Part shown: piece by piece, positions 24,866 to 32,997 of the stretch
Layout: each line of letters opens with the position of its first letter
How positions within the stretch are numbered: the first letter of the stretch is position 1
Assembly: GCA_937873455.1 (NCBI GenBank)
Contig: CALMYG010000003.1
Location: 1-47,006 of the forward strand
Origin: an uncultured Verrucomicrobiota bacterium
GTDB lineage: Bacteria; Verrucomicrobiota; Kiritimatiellia; CAIVKH01
Direction: 5' to 3'
Length of the DNA: 47,006 nucleotides
The notes under the pieces: generated by a model
Told to the model about the DNA's origin: nothing
The model's database searches: none
Seen by the model: the letters and a program-made list of their open reading frames with translations, nothing else
Position numbers and translations under genes: made by a program

Positions 24866-25342
24866 ATGAAAAACATGTGGGTCTTGCTGGCTACCGGCTT
24901 CGGGTTGGGGTACAGCCCGGTGGCATCGGGCACGTTTGGCACCTTGCTGGGCATTCCGCTCGCCTATGCGCTTTTTGCCTGGCAAACCGACCCGCTTATT
25001 CAGGCGGTGATCGCGGGAATCTTGGTGGTAGTGGCGATTCCGATCTGCGACCGGGCGGAAGTCGCGCTCGGCGGCAAGAAAGACGACGGTCGGATCGTCG
25101 CCGACGAATACCTGACCTATCCCTTGACGATGATCGGACTTCCGTTGTCTCCGGTGATGCTGGGGGTGGCATTTTTAACCCACCGGATTTTGGACATCAT
25201 CAAGCCGCCGCCGGCGCGGGGATTGCAGCGGCTGAAGGGCGGGTTGGGGGTGACCATAGATGATGCGATCTCCTCGCTGTATGCCTTGGGGCTGAATTGG
25301 CTGCTCTACCTGTATGTCTTGCAACCTCGGGGTTGGCTATGA
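24866..25342 (+). CDS. pgpA: Phosphatidylglycerophosphatase A
   Basis: PgpA removes the phosphate from phosphatidylglycerol phosphate at the inner membrane. The 158-residue protein has GLGYSPVASGTFGTLLG at the N-terminus, the conserved DDGRIVADEYLTYPL (acidic metal-binding segment), RILDIIKPPPARGLQRLKGGLGVTIDD and four membrane helices. Length is normal. A weak AAGG lies before ATG 24866. The 90 bases upstream contain a CCGGCC/GGCCGG hairpin (24809-24825) with no T-run. The stop overlaps pyrB (ATGA). Confidence 0.95.
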   Translation: MKNMWVLLATGFGLGYSPVASGTFGTLLGIPLAYALFAWQTDPLIQAVIAGILVVVAIPICDRAEVALGGKKDDGRIVADEYLTYPLTMIGLPLSPVMLGVAFLTHRILDIIKPPPARGLQRLKGGLGVTIDDAISSLYALGLNWLLYLYVLQPRGWL

Positions 25343-26430
25343 TCCTGAAGGACAATCCGCTGAAGAACATGGCTTGGCCGCGCTTCACCGAATTGCCCGG
25401 CCAGGAGAAGGCGCGGTTTCTCAACCGGGGCAACAAGCCGTACCACGCCTTGATGTCCCAGCAGTTTGATCGCGCGTTGCTGGATCGCATCGGCGACCTG
25501 GCCACCAAAACCCGGAAGATCGCCAAAACCCGGGGCGGCATGAATTTTCTGCAGGGGTTGCTTTCGGAGAAGCGGGTCATGCTTTACTTTGCCCAGCCCT
25601 CCACCCGGACATTCCTTTCGTTTTATGCGGCCTGCCAGATTCTCGGGATCAAACCCGCCGAAGTGCGCGACGCTTCCACCTCCAGCGAAATCAAGGGGGA
25701 ATCGCAGGAAGATTCCGTGCGCACGTTCAGCTCCTATTTCGACATGATCATCATGCGCCATCCGGTGGGCGGATTTGCCGAGCGGATTGCCTGGCTGCTT
25801 TCGCAAACCGACCGTCCGGTTCCGGTCGTCAATGCCGGTTCGGGCAAGGATCAACATCCGACCCAGGCCCTGCTCGACATCTACACCCTGCAGCGCAGTC
25901 TGGAAAAGCGGCGCGGGGGACTGGAGGGCGCGCGCATCGCCTTTGTCGGCGATCTGGCTCGCGGGCGTACCGTGCGCTCCTTGTCCATGCTGCTCCGCCA
26001 TTATCCCGGCGTGCATCAGGTGTTTGTCGCGCCGCCCGCGCTCCAAATCGGGGAGGACATCCTCAAGAAACTTGATGAAGCCGGCATGACGTATGAGGTT
26101 ACCCCGGATTTTGAGCGTATCATTCCCGAGGTGGACGCGATCTACATGACCCGCATTCAAGACGAATGGGACAAGGCGGGCGAAAGCGGGACCGTCGACA
26201 CCTCCGGGTACCATTTTACCGCCGCGCATCTGGAGGCGCTTCAACCGCACGCCATCCTCATGCACCCCTTGCCCCGGCGTCAGGAAATTGCGCCGGAAGT
26301 TGACGGTGATCCACGCGCCAAATACTGGCGGCAGGTCCGCAACGGCATGTGGGTTCGGGCCGTGCTGATCCTGATGATTTTTGACCGCGACGGTGAAATT
26401 GACCGCTATTACGAAGACCTGATGAGTTGA
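25339..26430 (+). CDS. pyrB: Aspartate carbamoyltransferase, catalytic chain
   Basis: PyrB makes carbamoyl-aspartate, the committed step of pyrimidine synthesis. ATG 25339 overlaps the pgpA stop and gives 363 residues, about 50 more than the E. coli chain; the excess is mainly an N-terminal extension (1-40). Carbamoyl-phosphate motif PSTRTFLSF is at 87-95, SSEIKGES (KGES 119-122) supplies the 80s-loop Lys, and HPTQALLDIYT is at 173-183. GDLARGRTVRSL, MTRIQDEW and the C-terminal HPLPRRQEI and DPRAKYWRQVRNGMWVR follow. Aspartate specificity is supported by the last two. No pyrI is adjacent. The carbamoyltransferase argF follows 7 bases later. Confidence 0.93.
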   Translation: MILKDNPLKNMAWPRFTELPGQEKARFLNRGNKPYHALMSQQFDRALLDRIGDLATKTRKIAKTRGGMNFLQGLLSEKRVMLYFAQPSTRTFLSFYAACQILGIKPAEVRDASTSSEIKGESQEDSVRTFSSYFDMIIMRHPVGGFAERIAWLLSQTDRPVPVVNAGSGKDQHPTQALLDIYTLQRSLEKRRGGLEGARIAFVGDLARGRTVRSLSMLLRHYPGVHQVFVAPPALQIGEDILKKLDEAGMTYEVTPDFERIIPEVDAIYMTRIQDEWDKAGESGTVDTSGYHFTAAHLEALQPHAILMHPLPRRQEIAPEVDGDPRAKYWRQVRNGMWVRAVLILMIFDRDGEIDRYYEDLMS

Positions 26431-26437
26431 GGAAACC

Positions 26438-27370
26438 ATGAAACATTTAATCTCGCTGCAAGATTGGCCGGCCACCCTGATTTCCGATGTTCTCGCGCTC
26501 GCCGCCGAGGTGAAGCACAAGCCGCAGAACTACGCCCAGGCGATGCATCGCAAGACCTTGATGATGATGTTTGAAAAGCCGAGCTTGCGGACCCGTGTTT
26601 CGTTTGAAGCCGGCTTTTGCCAGATGGGCGGCCACGCCATCTATTATGACCTGGCCACCTCGCCGCTCAGCTCGGGCAAGGAAAACGTGGCCGATATGGT
26701 CCGGGTGGTCAGTCGGTATGTGGACATCATCATGGGCCGGCTTTACGAGCAGAAACACATCGAGGAGATGGCCGCGTTGTCACGCGTGCCGGTGATCAAC
26801 GGACTCACCAACTATGACCACCCTTGCCAAATCCTTGCCGACCTGCAAACCATTCTCGAACACAAGGGGCAACTCAAAGGCCTCAAGCTCGCCTACCTCG
26901 GCGATGGCCACAACAACGTCACCCACGCCTTGATGTTCGGCTGCACCAAGATGGGGCTCCACATCAGCGTGGGTTGTCCGCCCGGCGCCGAGTACATGCC
27001 GCTGGATAACGTGATTGCCCTGAGCAAGGCCAACGCCGCAGCAAGTGGCTCCACGCTGGTGGTCACCCACGATGCGGCGGAAGCCGCGCGCGATGCCGAT
27101 ATCGTGTATACCGACACCTGGATGAGCTACCACATTCCCGCCCACAAATCCGAAATGCGGGTGAAGGTGTTCAGCCCCTACCAGGTGAATGAAGCGCTCA
27201 TGGCCCACGCCAAGCCGGATGCCCTGTTTATGAACTGCTTGCCCGCGGTGCGCGGGTACGAGCAAACCGCCGGCGTGATCGACGGCCCGAATTCCGTGGT
27301 ATTCGACGAAGCGGAAAATCGCCTGCATGTTCAAAAAGCAGTCATGCTGCGCCTGCTCGGGCTCGCTTGA
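26438..27370 (+). CDS. argF: Ornithine carbamoyltransferase-like protein with altered substrate loop
   Basis: The 310-residue protein belongs to the ornithine carbamoyltransferase branch. It has EKPSLRTRVSFE (SLRT 49-52 for the usual STRT, a known variant), SRVPVINGLTNYDHPCQILADLQT (HPCQ 128-131), YLGDGHNNVTHAL, and a CLPAVRG tail followed by FDEAENRLHVQKAV. Two ornithine-contact elements differ. The SMG loop is DTWMSYHIP (Y231, H232), and the HCLP motif is NCLP (266-269, His to Asn). GAGGAAACC precedes ATG 26438. Ornithine is still the default substrate, but another amine or acylated ornithine is possible, so the symbol is provisional. Confidence 0.82.
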   Translation: MKHLISLQDWPATLISDVLALAAEVKHKPQNYAQAMHRKTLMMMFEKPSLRTRVSFEAGFCQMGGHAIYYDLATSPLSSGKENVADMVRVVSRYVDIIMGRLYEQKHIEEMAALSRVPVINGLTNYDHPCQILADLQTILEHKGQLKGLKLAYLGDGHNNVTHALMFGCTKMGLHISVGCPPGAEYMPLDNVIALSKANAAASGSTLVVTHDAAEAARDADIVYTDTWMSYHIPAHKSEMRVKVFSPYQVNEALMAHAKPDALFMNCLPAVRGYEQTAGVIDGPNSVVFDEAENRLHVQKAVMLRLLGLA

Positions 27371-27452
27371 TCAGCGCGATTATGAAGCACGTTCGTTCTG
27401 TCGAGTCGGTCATGGTCACCGTTCGGGATCACCAAAAGGCGATGATCGTGCG

Positions 27453-28427
27453 ATGCGCATCTTGATCGTCAAACTCAGTTCCCTTGGCGACTTGTTCCAT
27501 GCCTTGCCGGCGGTCGCGCGCATCAAGGATGTCTGGGGGGCGGAGATTCACTGGGTTACCCATGCCGGGTACGCGGATCTGGTTGCCCGGTTTGAGCCGG
27601 TGGACCGGGTGATTGCGTTTCCCCGACGGCGGTTTTTTTCCCAAGCACGTTCTTTTGTGCAGGAGCTTCGCCGGGACGACTACGACGCGGTGTTCGATAT
27701 GCAAGGTCTGCTCAAAAGTGCGTGGGTTGCCCGACTCGCCCGGACCAAGCGGCGCGTGGGGCCTTCGTTTCACCGGGAGGGATCGCGGTGGTTTTATGAC
27801 GAAGTGGCGGGTCCGCGCAACAAGCAGCGGCATGCCGTCGTGGAAAATCTCGATCTTCTGGCCCACCTCGGCATTCCTCAGGGTGACGTGGCGTTTCCGG
27901 TGCGCTGGCCGGTTCCCCCGGGTTTGCCCGCGGGGCCGCGGGTCGGCGTGATTCCCTGCTCGCGGTGGGCGACGAAGAACTGGCCGCCCGGGCATTTTGT
28001 CGAGGTGGCGCGGGCGTTGGCCGGTGAGGCCCGGTTGTTTGTATTTGGCGCGCCGGAAGATCGTGGAGTCTGTCGGCAGATTGCCGCTGCCGCTGGTGAT
28101 CGGGCCACGGATCTCTGCGCGCAAACCACGTTACCGGAATTGGGCGGCTGGTTGCAGGCGATGGACCTGGTGATCACGGTTGACTCCGGTCCCATGCACG
28201 TTGCGGCGGCCGCCGGGGCGCCGGTATTGGCGATTTTCGGGGCGACCGATCCGCGGCGGACCGGACCCTACGGCGCACGACACCGGGTGTTGGCGCGGGA
28301 CGATCTGCCCTGCCGACCGTGTCTTTCCCGGACCTGCCGTTTGCCGGAGCGGGATACGCGGTGCCTTGCGGGATTATCGCCGGAAGCCGTATTGGCCGAA
28401 GCGCGCGCCTTGTTGCGCAAAACTTAG
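27453..28427 (+). CDS. Glycosyltransferase family 9 (heptosyltransferase-like)
   Basis: ATG 27453 opens a 324-residue protein starting MRILIVKLSSLGDLFHALPA, the GT9 signature used by LPS core heptosyltransferases (WaaC, WaaF). The middle has a nucleotide-sugar site (VGVIPCSRWATKNWPPGHFVEVARAL), then TTLPELGGWLQAMDLVITVDSGPMHVAAAAGAPVLAIFGATDPRRTGPYG. A Cys-rich CRPCLSRTC near the C-terminus, also seen in WaaF-type enzymes, may bind metal. In-frame codons before 27453 run into argF and look non-coding. It suggests a lipid-anchored core oligosaccharide, fitting an outer membrane with LPS. The exact acceptor is unknown. Confidence 0.9.
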   Translation: MRILIVKLSSLGDLFHALPAVARIKDVWGAEIHWVTHAGYADLVARFEPVDRVIAFPRRRFFSQARSFVQELRRDDYDAVFDMQGLLKSAWVARLARTKRRVGPSFHREGSRWFYDEVAGPRNKQRHAVVENLDLLAHLGIPQGDVAFPVRWPVPPGLPAGPRVGVIPCSRWATKNWPPGHFVEVARALAGEARLFVFGAPEDRGVCRQIAAAAGDRATDLCAQTTLPELGGWLQAMDLVITVDSGPMHVAAAAGAPVLAIFGATDPRRTGPYGARHRVLARDDLPCRPCLSRTCRLPERDTRCLAGLSPEAVLAEARALLRKT

Positions 28428-28473
28428 CCGTTCCGTCGTCGCTTTTTTCCCGGTCATGGCTTACTATTCCGCC

Positions 28474-29763
28474 ATGGCAACGGTTTCGTTTCATTTTCCC
28501 CGATGGCTGGTCATGACGTCCGGCGTCGCCTGGTCGTTGTGCGCCGTTCCCACCGGTTGGTCGGACGATTTGGCCGACTACGAGTGGCGCAGCCGGGTTA
28601 GCGGGATGGTGAGCGGCGCGTTGCACAAGGTGCGGTTGACCGCCGAGATCTATGACGGGATGCGGGCATTTCCGCTGGATGCCCGACTGGTTGATGAAGA
28701 GGACGTTCCCTGGCCGAGCATGATTTGGTCCCGGTTGGACCGCAAGGCGGTGGAACCGGTGGCCATCAGCCCGGTCGGACGAACCGAGCGTTTGGCCGAA
28801 CTCGGTTACACCATCAAAAAATTTCAGGTTTTACCGGATCGGCGGACGCGGGAAACGCCGCGCCACAACCGGGTGGTGATCACCACCGGGGGCGGTGATT
28901 TTGTGCGGCGGGTGGAAGTGTGGGGCGGGCCGGATGAAAACCGCTTGGTCTTGCTGGGTTCGGGATTTCTGATTGAACGCGGCGCGCCCGCACCCGTGCG
29001 CCAACGGGGAATTGACTACCCGGAATCGACGACGCCCTGGCTGGCGATTCGGTTGTTTCACGACCCCCGGCAACCCGATGAAGCGCCGGAGTGGCGCGCG
29101 ACCGAAGTGGTCCATGTGCCGCGCACGGCCGCGGAATTTGATACCATCGTGATGAAACGGATGTCCCGGCCGGACGACGAACCGCGACGCGAGGGGCTGG
29201 TTGATCTTTACCTGGATGCGGGGGCGCGTCATCGCCCGCTGCATGCCATGGTGCTGCCGTTTAACCGGCGCGATACCGCGGCGCCGGTTCGGATTTTCGG
29301 GCGCAACGATGCAGACCGGGATTGGCGCTGGGTGGCGGACGGCGGCCTGCACGATGTGGCCGGTCTCCAACAAAACCGGATTGCGTTGAATCGCGCGGAC
29401 TACCGGTATTGGCGCGTGGAGATTCATGGCGTTGACGAGCGGTCGTTGCGCCTGGGCGAGATCACCGCGCAGGCGATTCCGCATTACCTGGTTTTTATGG
29501 CGGCGAACAACCGTCCGGCGTTTTTATATTATGGTTCCCCGCGCTACCAGTTGCCGCGACAGGATTTTGTTCGCGGCGTAAGCGCGGAAACCGTTGCCGA
29601 GGCGCGGGAGGCGTCGCTGTCGCGCCGGCAGGTCAATCCCGCGCGGATGGCCGGTACGCTGGATGCCTACGGGCGCGGGCTGTTGCATTTCGGCACGGGG
29701 GTGGTGGTGCTGTTGGTTGCGCTGGTCACCGTGCGGGTCATTCGCCACCGGTTCATGAACTGA
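28474..29763 (+). CDS. DUF3999-like exported membrane protein
   Basis: From ATG 28474 the product has 429 residues; ATG 28456 is also possible, and neither has a good ribosome-binding site. A signal peptide (to about residue 30, ending PTGWS) leads into a beta-rich region. The order of LVDEEDVPWPSMIW, YRYWRVEIHGVDERSLRLGEI and FMAANNRPAFLYYGSPRYQLP resembles DUF3999 proteins. One C-terminal membrane helix (LHFGTGVVVLLVALVTVRVI) ends in a short basic tail. DUF3999 has no known activity; its members are periplasmic and predicted sugar-binding. The long in-frame region before the start overlaps the GT9 gene and is a shadow. It lies 3 bases from the convergent methyltransferase gene. Confidence 0.7.
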   Translation: MATVSFHFPRWLVMTSGVAWSLCAVPTGWSDDLADYEWRSRVSGMVSGALHKVRLTAEIYDGMRAFPLDARLVDEEDVPWPSMIWSRLDRKAVEPVAISPVGRTERLAELGYTIKKFQVLPDRRTRETPRHNRVVITTGGGDFVRRVEVWGGPDENRLVLLGSGFLIERGAPAPVRQRGIDYPESTTPWLAIRLFHDPRQPDEAPEWRATEVVHVPRTAAEFDTIVMKRMSRPDDEPRREGLVDLYLDAGARHRPLHAMVLPFNRRDTAAPVRIFGRNDADRDWRWVADGGLHDVAGLQQNRIALNRADYRYWRVEIHGVDERSLRLGEITAQAIPHYLVFMAANNRPAFLYYGSPRYQLPRQDFVRGVSAETVAEAREASLSRRQVNPARMAGTLDAYGRGLLHFGTGVVVLLVALVTVRVIRHRFMN

Positions 29764-29765
29764 CG

Positions 29766-30968
29766 TCAATCGCGCAGTCGGCGATCGCGCTTGGTTCCCG
29801 CGTACAGATCAAATACCAGGAGGCGTCCCTCAATCGGTCCGTTGAACAATTGCAGTTTTGTTCGCGGTTTGAGGCCGATGGGTTTGATCATCTCGGCGTT
29901 GCCGGTAAACACCGCCCCGGTAAAGCCCTGAGCCTTGTGTTTCATGAAGTCGCCAATATCCTTGTAATGCGCGGCGAGATCGGGATTCGCGGCGAGTCGT
30001 TCGCCGTATTCGGGATTAAAAATGATCAGGCCGGGTGGATCAGGCAGCTTGGTTTCGCGAAAGTCGCCAACCGAAAATTCAATCCAGTCCGCCACCCCGG
30101 CCCGTCGTGCATTGGCCCGGGCGGCTTCCACCGCACGCGGATCAAGATCGCTGGCGAAAATCGCGACGCGGCGCGGGCGGATCAGCCGGTTTTTCGCGGC
30201 TTCGCGGCGCAGTGTTTGCCAATCCGCCGCGCGGTAGTCGTTCAGGTGCATAAAGCCGAAGTTATCCCGTAGAAATCCGGGGGGCGTATGCGAGGCCAAC
30301 AAGGCCGCCTCGATGGCCAGCGTGCCGCTGCCGCACATGGGATTCACCAGGGTGGTGGCCGCGTCCCATCCCGCGCCGATCAGGCAGGCGGCGGCCAGGG
30401 TTTCCCGCATCGGTGCGTTTCCCGGTTGATGCCGGTAGCCCCGGTGGGAAAGGGGCTCGCCCGACGTATCCAGGTATGCATCGAAAAAACGGCCCTCCCA
30501 ATGCACGTGAACCACGGTTTTGTTTCGTTCGGGTCCGGAGTCCGGTCGAAAGCCGTTAACCTGGCTCATCCGGTCCATCAAGGCATCCTTGGTTTTCAAG
30601 GCGACGAATCGGGGATCATCGCCGCTGACGCTTTTCCCGGAAACCGTGATGCTGACCAGGCCCTGCGGGGGAACCCAGCGTTCCCAGGGCCAGCCGACGA
30701 GGCGCTTGTACAATTCATTCGGGTGTTTGGCCGGACCATCGCCGAGCTTCCAGAGCACCCGGTGGGCGGTGCGCACATTGAGGTTCAAGCGCATGGCATC
30801 GGTCATGGCACCCTGGACGGAAACACCGGTTTCTGTGGAGCCGCACACCTTCAGGCCCAGCGCCTCCACTTCCCCGGCCAGCATGGGCGCCATGCCTTTG
30901 GCGGTGGTGATTATGATCAGGTTGCGCTCCAGGGAATCCCGGTTTGTCGAAGAAATGTTGTGGGTCAT
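29766..30968 (-). CDS. RlmL/YpsC-type rRNA N2-guanine methyltransferase
   Basis: ATG 30968 gives 400 residues, with GGAAC upstream; 15 more codons are open but unlike the family. A THUMP-type RNA-binding domain (about 15-165) precedes a Rossmann methyltransferase. Its markers are GYRHQPGNAPMRETLAAA, NPMCGSGTLAIEAALLA (motif I region), FASDLDPRAVEAARANARRAG and motif IV FNPEYGERL. Motif IV is NPPY in E. coli RlmL; the NPEY form also occurs in relatives. The fold and order match enzymes that methylate G2445-type positions in 23S rRNA; the exact site is not predictable. Tandem palindromes overlap the region just upstream of the start. Confidence 0.9.
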   Translation of the reverse strand: MTHNISSTNRDSLERNLIIITTAKGMAPMLAGEVEALGLKVCGSTETGVSVQGAMTDAMRLNLNVRTAHRVLWKLGDGPAKHPNELYKRLVGWPWERWVPPQGLVSITVSGKSVSGDDPRFVALKTKDALMDRMSQVNGFRPDSGPERNKTVVHVHWEGRFFDAYLDTSGEPLSHRGYRHQPGNAPMRETLAAACLIGAGWDAATTLVNPMCGSGTLAIEAALLASHTPPGFLRDNFGFMHLNDYRAADWQTLRREAAKNRLIRPRRVAIFASDLDPRAVEAARANARRAGVADWIEFSVGDFRETKLPDPPGLIIFNPEYGERLAANPDLAAHYKDIGDFMKHKAQGFTGAVFTGNAEMIKPIGLKPRTKLQLFNGPIEGRLLVFDLYAGTKRDRRLRD

Positions 30969-30975
30969 AAAAAAG

Positions 30976-31022
30976 TTCCAAAGGTTGGAAGTTAACACGG
31001 AAAAAAGTTCCAAGCATTGGAA
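30976..31022. promoter_or_regulatory. Tandem TTCCAA-N3-TTGGAA palindromes (operator candidate)
   Basis: Two 15-bp palindromes, TTCCAA-agg-TTGGAA (30976-30990) and TTCCAA-gca-TTGGAA (31008-31022), lie 32 bases apart, close to three helical turns, and each is preceded by AAAAAAG. The first starts 8 bases upstream of the methyltransferase ATG on the minus strand. Repeated dyads of this shape at a promoter are typical of a dimeric repressor or activator. The regulator is unknown. The rest of the 280-base gap up to the lipoprotein contains only small hairpins (CCGGGT/ACCCGG at 31115-31136). Confidence 0.65.
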
Positions 31023-31252
31023 AAATCAGAATCGACCGCTTTGATGAAACAAGCGGGAGGGTTTTGGTTTACTCGTTTGCTTGACTGGAAACGCTTCGAA
31101 GCACAGGGTTTTCGCCGGGTGTAGCGTTTTACCCGGTTCGCGTATTTCTCGTCAGAATTTAACGATCATTGGACTTGCTAGGTGATAACCCCTCTGCCAT
31201 AGTTTCGCGAAGTCTGAATCAACAGTTGCTTTGAAATGAGGGAGAACCGAAC

Positions 31253-31600
31253 GTGAACAAGTATGCATATGGGTTGGTTGCGCTGGTGATGGTGTTGGCG
31301 GTGGGTTGCACGACGCCCGCCAAAAAGATCAAAGAAATCCGTTTGGGTATGACACCGGAAGAGGTCCTTGATGTCATGGACAAGCCCTTTACGATCCGTG
31401 CCGCCAAAGTTTTCCAAGACGGCTACACGACCGAGGTTTGGGAATACCAGCCTCGCTTCTTCGAAGTGAACCCGAAGGTCTTCTGGATCTATTTCGAAAA
31501 CGCCAAAGTGGTACAGTGGGGTGAGCCGGGAGATTTTGCCGGCAAATCCGGTCGTGCGGTGCCGGTCGACGAGTATAAGCCGTTCAAGTCGACGCGGTAA
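31253..31600 (+). CDS. Small lipoprotein, SmpA/OmlA-like
   Basis: GTG 31253 is preceded by GAGGGAGAA and encodes a 115-residue lipoprotein. The lipobox LAVGC is at about residues 15-19, so the mature protein starts at Cys19. A domain with RLGMTPEEVLDVMDKPFTIR and VWEYQP follows, the layout of the SmpA/OmlA (BamE) two-helix/three-strand fold. Position just before the exopolysaccharide genes, with a terminator after it, suggests an outer-membrane accessory, but the protein could act in general barrel assembly. BamE-type proteins normally assist the BAM complex; here that is inference from fold and lipobox. Confidence 0.85.
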   Translation: MNKYAYGLVALVMVLAVGCTTPAKKIKEIRLGMTPEEVLDVMDKPFTIRAAKVFQDGYTTEVWEYQPRFFEVNPKVFWIYFENAKVVQWGEPGDFAGKSGRAVPVDEYKPFKSTR

Positions 31601-31618
31601 GCGTCGTCCATCTCTTTT

Positions 31619-31645
31619 AAAAGGCGCTCGCCGGAAGCGCCTTTT
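31619..31645 (+). terminator. Intrinsic terminator after the lipoprotein gene
   Basis: AAAAGGCGCT (31619-31628) pairs with AGCGCCTTTT (31636-31645) around a 7-base loop, and the stem ends in its own T-run. It isolates the lipoprotein gene from the downstream exopolysaccharide genes, although read-through cannot be excluded. Confidence 0.85.
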
Positions 31646-31665
31646 CAGAAAGGCTTGTTAGATAC

Positions 31666-32988
31666 GTGGAGCGTATGGCGAAGAAAACCAGCGTGAAGAT
31701 GCTGGCCGTGATCACCGGCGTGGCGCTCGCCCTTCCGCCGGGTCCGACCTTCGGTCAGTTTCTGCGCCTCGGCCCCTTCGACTTTGACGCCCAAACCTTT
31801 CTGGAGGCCATTTACACCACCAACGTCGAGCAGGAACGGCCGTCCGATGCCACTGCCGATCGCGAAGATTTTTATCTGGTTTGGGGTTTGGATCTCAAAT
31901 CAACCGCCCAGTTCTTTCCCCGGACCACGGTTTCCCTCGACACCGGTATCGCCATAGAAAAGCACTTCAACCGCTCCGACTTGGATAACTCAAGAGCCCC
32001 GTTTGGCCGGGTGATTGGTCGTTTCGACACCGACTGGGATCCGATCAAACTCTACGGCGGTGTCCGGTATGAGCGAACCTCGGAGTCGGTGGATGATAAA
32101 TTTATTCCCGCCGGAAAGCCAAAGAAGCGCCGGCAGGTGGGTACCAAGCTGGAATACCTGGCCGGAACGGATTATATCGGACGGTACGTGGATGTCGGAA
32201 CCTATTACAGCCTCCTGCAAGAACGTTATGACAGCTTTGATTTCTTTGAGGAGGAAAGTGACGAAGCGACCTGGTTCTATTACGGGCGGATCAAGTTAAC
32301 CGAAAAAATCCGGCTCGGGTATGAGGTCGAACGAACTAAAACCGACTTTGTCAATTTGCCCGATGGTGAAGGCGATTGGGAGAAAACGGAAAAAATTCTT
32401 CTCGATTTCACGCAAATCCTGTTTGAGCGCCCCAAGGTAACCTACTCCGTGGGTCTGTTGCGCGAATACGATGACGAGGGTGAAACCGAAGGGTGGGAGT
32501 GGACCCATACCATCAATGTCTCGGACGAATGGGATATCAGCCCCACGTAAAACTTGAAGGGGTTTGCCACCTACACGTACGAGGAAGTGCCCGATGACGA
32601 TGATGTTTCCTTTCAGTATGGCGCCACGCTGACCCATCAGATCTCCAACCGCGCCATTCATTCCTTTACCGCCACCCGGCAACCCGTCGATACCCTGGGT
32701 TCCACCGAGGATACCAAGGAGACCGCGTATCTGTATCAGCTCAAGATCGACGACTTCCTGCTGCGCGACCTCTCGGCCATCGGATCGTTCAGTTACTCCA
32801 TCAGCGAGCCGGTTGATGGGGAGACGGAGCGGATTCGCATTTATACGGCCGGGCTGACGCATACCGTCCAGTTAAATCCACGGTTGACCCGGAAATTGAG
32901 CTACCTGTATACTCGGGAAAGTTCAAATCTGGAATTTGAAATTCTTGACGAGCACCGGGTGACGCTCGCCTTTGTCCTTCAGTTGTAG
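31666..32988 (+). pseudogene. Outer-membrane beta-barrel protein interrupted by in-frame TAA
   Basis: A single frame of 441 codons is broken by one TAA (32548-32550) after DEWDISPT. The reading continues in the same frame as NLKGFATYTYEE and further barrel-like strands, ending RVTLAFVLQL at 32988. A signal peptide precedes QFLRLGPFDF, and the rest is an alternating polar/aromatic pattern typical of exopolysaccharide-linked barrels. The start is GTG 31666 or ATG 31675. One base change (TAA to TAT or TAC, Tyr) would restore a full barrel, so this looks like a recent nonsense mutation, a sequencing error, or read-through, not an old wreck. Neither half alone would form a normal barrel. It leads into the export genes 9 bases on. 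Confidence 0.85.
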
Positions 32989-32997
32989 GTGACGATC

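Noticed and set aside
32548..32550. TAA at the barrel gene as selenocysteine or pyrrolysine recoding
   Set aside because: UAA is not the codon used for either, and no recoding element is visible; mutation or error is simpler.
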